From NCBI GenBank assembly GCA_030666885.1, contig DAOUWY010000155.1:1-5222 (forward strand): a stretch of 5,222 nt of DNA, read 5' to 3'. Positions 1-3,747 of the stretch are shown piece by piece; positions within the stretch are counted from its first letter, which is position 1, and each line of letters starts with the position of its first letter. The notes beneath the pieces were generated by a model. That model was given only the letters and a program-made list of their open reading frames with translations, had not been told where the DNA came from and did not search any database. The translations under genes and the position numbers were made by a program. The DNA comes from Methanosarcinales archaeon. GTDB taxonomy: Archaea > Halobacteriota > Methanosarcinia > Methanosarcinales > Methanocomedenaceae.

Positions 1-134
1 AGGTCAGTACGCTGGAAATACTGGGACACCCTTTTTTTAACAGAGGATGCCTTGCCCACATAAATGATATGGTCGTCCCTGTTCTTGAATAAATATACTC
101 CGGGACTGTCGGGTAGGAATTCCGGTTTTTTCAT
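1..134 (-). CDS. uvrC: UvrABC excinuclease subunit C, N-terminal fragment (cut by window edge)
   Basis: UvrC makes the incisions on either side of a DNA lesion in UvrABC nucleotide excision repair. Only the first 44 codons are here, read on the minus strand and running off the left edge. They contain the start of a GIY-YIG nuclease domain: PGVYLF at residues 11-16, YVGKA at 25-29, Arg35 where the catalytic arginine is expected, and the QYFQ that usually ends this block in UvrC. The start used is the ATG at 134. An in-frame ATG at 146 would add MSTV, and a stop lies a little further upstream. Neither start has a clear Shine-Dalgarno sequence. An AT-rich TATA-like stretch at 161-172 would place transcription start near 141, which favours 134. 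It lies downstream of aroC on the same strand, about 240 bases away, so it is probably a separate unit. Another GIY-YIG protein cannot be fully excluded from 44 residues. Confidence 0.82.
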   Translation of the reverse strand, partial: MKKPEFLPDSPGVYLFKNRDDHIIYVGKASSVKKRVSQYFQRTD

Positions 135-201
135 TACAGTTGACATTAGGAATGCAAGACAAATAAAATATCGGGTTTATTCCCGGGTATTCTACTGCTC
201 T

Positions 202-228
202 TCAATCTCTTTTAACCTTATCAGGCAT
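202..228 (-). other. Tiny reading frame (8 codons) behind a strong Shine-Dalgarno sequence
   Basis: On the minus strand, GAGGAGG at 243-237 lies 8 bases before an ATG at 228. This is the best ribosome binding site on this strand in the window, but the frame ends after only eight codons (MPDKVKRD). A neighbouring frame continues as LKEIEEQ and then stops. It could be a leader peptide, the remnant of a frameshifted gene, or chance. It sits in the spacer between aroC and uvrC, is out of frame with uvrC, and no product is claimed. Confidence 0.2.
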
Positions 229-254
229 ATTTTTTTCCTCCTCGATACATGAAG

Positions 255-277
255 TCACTTATGATAGTGATAACTAT
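255..277. promoter_or_regulatory. Overlapping small palindromes, possible operator
   Basis: Two inverted repeats overlap here: TCACT-TATGAT-AGTGA at 255-270 and ATAGT-GATA-ACTAT at 264-277. Both have perfect 5-base arms. They lie just upstream, on the minus strand, of the Shine-Dalgarno sequence at 243-237, and a TATA-like string (GATATAGTTA when read on minus) overlaps the right-hand element. That is a plausible place for a repressor site, but the arms are short enough to arise by chance in AT-rich DNA. Confidence 0.22.
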
Positions 278-321
278 ATCCCAATGATGGATTCTGGTAT
301 ACACTTCAAATCCAAGGGTAA

Positions 322-337
322 TTTAAAAAATATTAAA
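322..337 (-). terminator. T-rich tract after aroC, candidate archaeal terminator
   Basis: Read on the minus strand, the tract 337-322 is TTTAATATTTTTTAAA, beginning about 40 bases after the aroC stop codon. Archaeal transcription often ends at U-rich tracts without a stable hairpin, so this is the likeliest end of the aroC message. No strong stem precedes it. Confidence 0.35.
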
Positions 338-375
338 TCTACATAAAGAAATAGCTGCTAACTTTTAACTCATGA

Positions 376-1470
376 TTACTTTAAATATGATTGTGTATTC
401 ATTTGTGTTCTAATAAGGTGGTCGGCAAGTACCAGAGCTGTCATGGCTTCGGCTACAGGTACGATCCTGGGCGGGATTGTGGGGTCATGTCGCCCTTCTA
501 TTGTTATATTGGTTTCGGACATACCAGACAAGTCCACAGTCCTCTGGGACCTGGCAATGGAGGGCGTAGGTTTAACAGCTATCCTGCAAACGATTGTTTC
601 ACCATTGGAGATACCTCCCAGAATGCCCCCTGCATTGTTGGTGGAACATACCACCTTCCCATTTTGCATTTCGAAGGGGTCGTTCATCTGGCTGCCGGTC
701 ATGGCAGCAACTCTGAAACCGGAACCTATTTCCACGCCCTTGACTGCACCGATTCCCATAAAAGCCCCTGCCAGGTCAGCGTCCAGTTTATCGAATACGG
801 GTTCGCCCAGGCCCGGGGGGACACCAAGAGCCAGTATCTCGACAATTCCACCGATGCTATCCTTATCTTCCCTGGCCTGTTTCACTCTTTCCAGCATGTT
901 CTTTGCAGCTTCGGGGTCGGCACAACGTACCGGGTTCGATTCCACATTAGCCTTTATTTCATCGACCTGTACCGGTGAAGCCTTTATGCCGCCAAGTTCA
1001 ACAACGTGGGCCATTATTTCAATGCCATGGCGGCCCAGTATTTTTTTTGCCACTGCTCCGCCAGCCACACGGCCAATGGTCTCCCTGGCAGATGATCGAC
1101 CGCCGCCCCTGTGGTCACGTATGCCGTACTTCATCTGGTAAGTATAGTCGGCATGACCGGGGCGGGGCGTATTTTTGATAATGTCATATTTGGAGGAGTC
1201 AGCATCCTTATTCCTGACCTGCATGGCAATGGGCGTGCCTGTGGTCTTACCTTCGAAAACTCCTGAAAGTATCTCCACTCTGTCCTCTTCCTGGCGGGGT
1301 GTGGAAATCTCGCTCTGTCCGGGACGTCTGCGGTCCAGTTCAAGCTGGATATCGGCGTTGGTCAACTCCAGTCCGGGAGGGGAGCCATCGATGACAACAC
1401 CTATGGCAGGACCGTGGCTCTCGCCCCATGTTGTGATTGAGAATGCTTTTCCGAAGGTGTTGCCCGGCAT
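376..1470 (-). CDS. aroC: Chorismate synthase
   Basis: Chorismate synthase converts 5-enolpyruvylshikimate-3-phosphate to chorismate, the last step of the shikimate pathway and branch point to aromatic amino acids. It is cytosolic and needs reduced FMN although the reaction is redox-neutral. The 364-residue frame is complete and of normal length. Family landmarks are in order: GESHG at 16-20, including the conserved His19; PGHAD at 104-108 with His106, the second conserved histidine; the FMN/substrate-binding block RGGGRSSARET at 121-131; GSGFRVAAMTGSQMNDPF at 249-266; NNAGGILGG at 278-286; and RHDPTIPPR at 327-335. Tryptophan before GESHG is the form I associate with archaeal enzymes. The ATG at 1470 is the natural start: the motif follows at the usual distance, there is no Shine-Dalgarno sequence, and a TATA box sits at leaderless spacing. 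No catalytic residue is missing. It is transcribed away from the stator operon, and no other shikimate gene is adjacent. Confidence 0.98.
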   Translation of the reverse strand: MPGNTFGKAFSITTWGESHGPAIGVVIDGSPPGLELTNADIQLELDRRRPGQSEISTPRQEEDRVEILSGVFEGKTTGTPIAMQVRNKDADSSKYDIIKNTPRPGHADYTYQMKYGIRDHRGGGRSSARETIGRVAGGAVAKKILGRHGIEIMAHVVELGGIKASPVQVDEIKANVESNPVRCADPEAAKNMLERVKQAREDKDSIGGIVEILALGVPPGLGEPVFDKLDADLAGAFMGIGAVKGVEIGSGFRVAAMTGSQMNDPFEMQNGKVVCSTNNAGGILGGISNGETIVCRIAVKPTPSIARSQRTVDLSGMSETNITIEGRHDPTIPPRIVPVAEAMTALVLADHLIRTQMNTQSYLK

Positions 1471-1490
1471 GGTATCCAGATATGTGGTTT

Positions 1491-1501
1491 AATTATATAA
1501 A
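1491..1501 (-). promoter_or_regulatory. TATA box of aroC
   Basis: The minus strand reads TTTATATAATT here, close to the archaeal TATA consensus. Its centre is about 27 bases before the aroC ATG at 1470, so transcription should start at or within a few bases of the start codon. With no Shine-Dalgarno sequence between them, a leaderless or near-leaderless message is the simplest reading. No convincing BRE can be called upstream. Confidence 0.7.
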
Positions 1502-1625
1502 CGTAGATGAACCGGTGCAATTAAAATAAACTGATTTTAAATAAAGCAGTTACCAAAAGCACAGGGAATACTATAATCAGGTAATGCAACAGCACATGAG
1601 GAGATAAGTTGCCGGAAGGTGATAA

Positions 1626-1748
1626 AAACCTGGACATTGGTTCCAAAACATAAGTTCATGGTGGAACCGCAAAGGTGATGAGATTGATATCGTTGCATTA
1701 AACGATGAGGATATTTTGCTTTTTACACTGGATAATTTGTCAAAATGA
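1626..1748 (+). pseudogene. Fragment resembling the DUF234 C-terminal domain of an archaeal AAA ATPase
   Basis: Between a TAA at 1623-1625 and a TGA at 1746-1748 the frame reads 40 codons containing WWNRKGDEIDIVALND (from about 1659). A WW followed by a charged stretch and EIDIVALN is, from memory, the hallmark of the DUF234 domain that ends many archaeal ATPases of the PF01637 family. In intact proteins an E-C-K-W-like block usually follows; it is absent here, as are the ATPase domain, an upstream frame and a suitable start codon. A second similar string, EGEIDVIGL, appears in another frame from 1747. The best reading is a decayed gene end, probably left by an insertion or rearrangement. The match is short and from recall, so a chance resemblance remains possible. 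Confidence 0.42.
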
Positions 1749-1828
1749 AGGGGAAATAGATGTTATCGGCCTTACTTTTAAAATCCATCTTATCTTTTTG
1801 AATAACATATATTATCTAAATAATATAG

Positions 1829-1846
1829 TATATCTATATCTATATC
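1829..1846 (+). repeat. (TATATC)3 short tandem repeat
   Basis: Three exact head-to-tail copies of TATATC lie in a very AT-rich stretch (1805-1846) that contains several TATA-like strings. The stretch could provide a promoter for a transcript running into the hairpin at 1879-1911, but no single TATA box stands out. Confidence 0.5.
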
Positions 1847-1878
1847 CATGTGACATCGGGACTCATCCTCCTGACTTG

Positions 1879-1911
1879 AAAACCGTGGCGCAATTATGCA
1901 GCACGGTTTTT
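1879..1911 (+). terminator. Orphan hairpin followed by T residues
   Basis: AAAACCGTG at 1879-1887 and CACGGTTTT at 1902-1910 form a perfect 9-base-pair stem around a 14-base loop. The loop can itself pair GCA with TGC. On the plus strand the right arm runs into TTTTT. It resembles an intrinsic terminator or the 3' end of a small RNA, yet no intact gene precedes it on this strand. It might have ended the gene whose remnant lies at 1626-1748, or end a short untranslated RNA that starts in the AT-rich block near 1805-1846. Because the left arm starts with A residues, it could in principle act in both directions. Confidence 0.4.
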
Positions 1912-2047
1912 ATCTATTTACTAAAGATTTTATGATAACTATGAATACCGGACATTAAAATACACATCCTTCAAAAAATTGCAGATCAAGACCGACATAT
2001 GAACATCGAATCGTGCTAATAATTAATTTAAATAGCTAATTTGCAGA

Positions 2048-2070
2048 AGCCAGCTTTTAATAAAATGGCT
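2048..2070. repeat. Imperfect inverted repeat upstream of the operon
   Basis: AGCCA at 2048-2052 pairs with TGGCT at 2066-2070, and TTTTA with TAAAA inside it, with a GC bulge on the left side. The inner part is the first copy of TTTTAATAAAAT. It may be an operator covering an upstream TATA-like element, or a weak RNA hairpin. Confidence 0.3.
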
Positions 2071-2103
2071 AATAATCCGTCAGCTTGCTATTTTTAATAA
2101 AAT
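2055..2103 (+). promoter_or_regulatory. Duplicated TATA-like 12-mer, probable operon promoter
   Basis: TTTTAATAAAAT occurs exactly at 2055-2066 and again at 2092-2103, 37 bases apart. Each is a reasonable archaeal TATA-like box. The second is the better promoter candidate: transcription would start about 25 bases downstream of it, near 2122-2125, leaving a leader of roughly 65-70 bases before the stator gene at 2192. The motif GCTAAT recurs around them at 2015, 2035 and 2068, twice extended to GCTAATAAT, and could be a regulator site. Confidence 0.4.
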
Positions 2104-2120
2104 ACTTACACGACCAAATA

Positions 2121-2163
2121 AGCATTCATGACATTTCAGGACACACATGAGCATGTAAATGCT
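2121..2163 (+). promoter_or_regulatory. Imperfect stem in the putative operon leader
   Basis: AGCATTCATG at 2121-2130 is complementary to CATG-TA-AATGCT at 2152-2163, with a two-base bulge on the right arm. The stem would form at the extreme 5' end of a transcript starting near 2122 and would hide the ATG at 2128. It could modulate translation or message stability. It matches no riboswitch I know. Confidence 0.25.
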
Positions 2164-2214
2164 ATTTCCAGGGCAAAGGACAGGGATTTAAATGGATCTT
2201 ACTTTTGGATTTGA
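2128..2214 (+). CDS. Possible 28-residue leader peptide overlapping the stator gene start
   Basis: An ATG at 2128 opens a 28-codon frame, MTFQDTHEHVNAISRAKDRD followed by LNGSYFWI, which ends at a TGA at 2212-2214, 23 bases inside the stator gene in another frame. The composition is protein-like, charged and rich in histidine and aspartate, with no membrane segment. There is no Shine-Dalgarno sequence, but the TATA-like box at 2092-2103 would put transcription start just before the ATG, as for a leaderless gene. It may be translated as a leader peptide coupled to the next gene, be a remnant, or be chance. I recognise no family. Confidence 0.25.
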   Translation: MTFQDTHEHVNAISRAKDRDLNGSYFWI

Positions 2215-3412
2215 AATTACCCAATTATTCAAATCGGTAGCACAAACAGGAATATATGTTATTTCAGCAAACCTGTTGTATCCGGTTATAATTATACTGT
2301 TGGGCTTACTTGCCTGGAGTTTCATAGAGATCGGCGGTTTCTTCACCGAGTGGCGAGCCAGGCACAGTGATTTCTGGTTGATCGAGAATGGAGCTATAAA
2401 AGCAAAGGGACTGATGGAAGCAAACGATTTTGCAAATGTACCAGTCATCCTTAAAAAATTCTGCTCAAACAGATTTCATTATTTTTTTATTAACAACATT
2501 TCCGAATTCCAGGATGACTTCCATAACAAAGACCTCATGGGTCTCAGAGTTGAAAAATTGTTGCAGGAGTGTGATGCTGAAATAATTAAAAAACTTGAAA
2601 AGTCAAGGTTTGTGGCAAAAGCAGGTCCCATGTTCGGTCTGATGGGGACGCTCATACCAATGGGACCGGCACTGGCCGGGCTTGCAGAGGGCGACATCCA
2701 AACGCTGTCTGATAACCTTATTATTGCATTCGGTACAACAGTTGTCGGACTGATGGCCGGAGTGAGCGGGCATATGGTCGCCATGATCAGGGACAGATGG
2801 TATACAAAAGATATGAGCGATATAGAATATATCTCTGAAATATTATTTGGCGAGCATATAATTAATATTGAAAAATCAAAACAACCGTATCCGGACCAAC
2901 TATTAAAGAATGATATTTATGATACGGTAAAGGTAAGTTCCGGATTCGTTTATTATGACCTGTTCTTTACACCAACAAGTGTGATCATTGCAAGAACTGC
3001 CGGCAGTATACTATCCCAACCGCTTATTCTTGCGGCTTTTTTTGCTGCAGTGAACATAGTGATCCTTGTTATCACTAAATTAGGTTATACCGTCCTGTCT
3101 TCTCAATATTATTTGGTATTCATCAATCTTTTGATGTTAATAATAATTTTATTTTCATTATTTTTAACAAGAGAACATGCAAAACAAAAATCCTATGAAC
3201 TGAGTGAACTTCCTCCGGATGAGATACTGAAAAACAATACCCAAAACGTTGAGATACGCTATTCGGACATTAAAGAAATTAATATTTCAAAATCTGTTAT
3301 GAAAATATTCACAGATAGCCAATGTCTTAAAACCGGTCGTATTGTGTCCCGGAATTATTTGAACAGGATGCAGACTTTACCCATTTCTGTGACAATAGGT
3401 GAAAAAACATGA
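2192..3412 (+). CDS. MotA/TolQ/ExbB-family proton channel protein with extended C-terminus
   Basis: Proteins of this family are inner-membrane stator subunits that, with an ExbD/TolR/MotB partner, use proton or sodium flow to do mechanical work. The 406-residue frame has a first membrane segment at about 22-47, a large cytoplasmic loop (48-140), then the conserved pair: GPMFGLMGTLIPMG within a segment at 144-165 and DNLIIAFGTTVVGLMAGVSG within 174-198. Thr153 and Thr183 fall about where polar pore-lining threonines sit in ExbB/TolQ. After a linker it continues with two further predicted membrane segments (about 275-296 and 305-325) and an 80-residue polar tail, well beyond the roughly 200-240 residues usual for ExbB/TolQ. 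A TAA codon directly precedes the ATG, so the start is no further upstream; AGGG at 2182-2185 is only a weak ribosome site. Its stop overlaps the next start (ATGA). The partner, ion and cargo are not determined by sequence. Flagellar MotA is unlikely: archaella do not use it. Confidence 0.88.
   Translation: MDLTFGFEITQLFKSVAQTGIYVISANLLYPVIIILLGLLAWSFIEIGGFFTEWRARHSDFWLIENGAIKAKGLMEANDFANVPVILKKFCSNRFHYFFINNISEFQDDFHNKDLMGLRVEKLLQECDAEIIKKLEKSRFVAKAGPMFGLMGTLIPMGPALAGLAEGDIQTLSDNLIIAFGTTVVGLMAGVSGHMVAMIRDRWYTKDMSDIEYISEILFGEHIINIEKSKQPYPDQLLKNDIYDTVKVSSGFVYYDLFFTPTSVIIARTAGSILSQPLILAAFFAAVNIVILVITKLGYTVLSSQYYLVFINLLMLIIILFSLFLTREHAKQKSYELSELPPDEILKNNTQNVEIRYSDIKEINISKSVMKIFTDSQCLKTGRIVSRNYLNRMQTLPISVTIGEKT
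3397..3402 (+). promoter_or_regulatory. Shine-Dalgarno site of the DUF2149 gene
   Basis: AGGTGA lies 6 bases before the ATG at 3409 and inside the end of the stator gene. It matches the archaeal anti-Shine-Dalgarno sequence and favours 3409 over the in-frame ATG at 3418. Confidence 0.75.
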
Positions 3413-3747
3413 AATATATGAACCGTAGAAAAAGAAAAACATATTTGGATGACGATCCCATGAGCAGTGTTGCGAATCTCTTTGATGTTGCCATGATATT
3501 TGCCATTGGACTGCTTGTGGTTGCGCTGATGCACTTCGAGGTAGAAGAACTGATCACCCAGAGCGATATCACCATTGTAAAAAATCCCGGACAGGAGAAC
3601 ATGCAAGTGATAATCAAGCAAGGTAATGATATTGAGAAACTTGAACTGACAAAAGAAGAGATTTCTACAAGCGGGAGGAAGTTCGGAACAATCTACCAGA
3701 CCGAGGGTGGAGGCTGGGTGCTTGTTAAGGAGGCATCCGGTGATTAA
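3409..3747 (+). CDS. DUF2149 protein, likely ExbD/TolR-like partner of the stator
   Basis: This 112-residue protein matches my recall of DUF2149, an uncharacterised family of archaea and some bacteria. A basic head (RRKRK) and an acidic DDDP precede NLFDVAMIFAIGLLVVAL, a single membrane helix at about 25-43 with Asp26 at its entrance. That layout, with basic N-terminus inside, one helix carrying an aspartate and a small C-terminal domain outside, is that of ExbD, TolR and MotB, whose helix aspartate carries the driving ion. The outer part (44-112) is short, has a G-G-G-W-rich end, and shows no peptidoglycan-binding motif. The ATG at 3409 overlaps the previous stop as ATGA, and the last 8 bases overlap the next gene, so the three are almost certainly co-translated. 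Family assignment is fairly sure; the ion-carrying role of Asp26 is inferred from analogy and from the MotA/TolQ/ExbB neighbour. Confidence 0.85.
   Translation: MKYMNRRKRKTYLDDDPMSSVANLFDVAMIFAIGLLVVALMHFEVEELITQSDITIVKNPGQENMQVIIKQGNDIEKLELTKEEISTSGRKFGTIYQTEGGGWVLVKEASGD
3727..3733 (+). promoter_or_regulatory. Shine-Dalgarno site that fixes a GTG start
   Basis: AAGGAGG lies 6 bases before the GTG at 3740. It is the strongest plus-strand ribosome site in the window and decides the GTG start over the internal ATG at 3779, which would delete half the signal peptide. Confidence 0.85.

Larger units (their letters stand above)
1502..2127. other. Long AT-rich spacer without an intact gene
   Basis: This divergent spacer between aroC and the stator operon holds no reading frame that looks like a complete gene. 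Listed separately are a probable gene remnant at 1626-1748, a short TATATC repeat, an orphan hairpin at 1879-1911, and a cluster of short direct and inverted repeats at about 2015-2103. A further 24-codon open stretch at about 1943-2014, ending in IADQDRHMNIESC, reads like protein but has no start at its head. The stretch 1502-1622 shows nothing I can name. The spacer looks like eroded former coding DNA plus the operon's promoter region. Confidence 0.5.

Noticed and set aside
64..252. 62-codon plus-strand frame at the left edge
   Set aside because: It is largely antisense to the uvrC start and is hydrophobic noise without a ribosome site.
391..1492. Several long plus-strand open frames (391-978, 443-1141, 975-1178, 1175-1492)
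   Set aside because: They lie antisense to aroC, whose protein is unmistakable, and their translations show no family features.
1805..1911. CRISPR array or tRNA gene in the AT-rich spacer
   Set aside because: The TATATC copies are contiguous 6-mers with no spacers, and the hairpin lacks cloverleaf arms or a T-loop; neither fits.
1705..1935. 76-codon plus-strand frame in the spacer
   Set aside because: It starts inside the DUF234-like fragment in a different frame, is a low-complexity run of I, L, Y and N from AT-rich DNA, has no ribosome site, and its end runs through the orphan hairpin.
2192..3747. Flagellar motor MotA/MotB pair
   Set aside because: Archaella are driven by ATP hydrolysis and lack MotAB, and the small partner has no peptidoglycan-binding domain, so an ExbB/ExbD-like role fits better.
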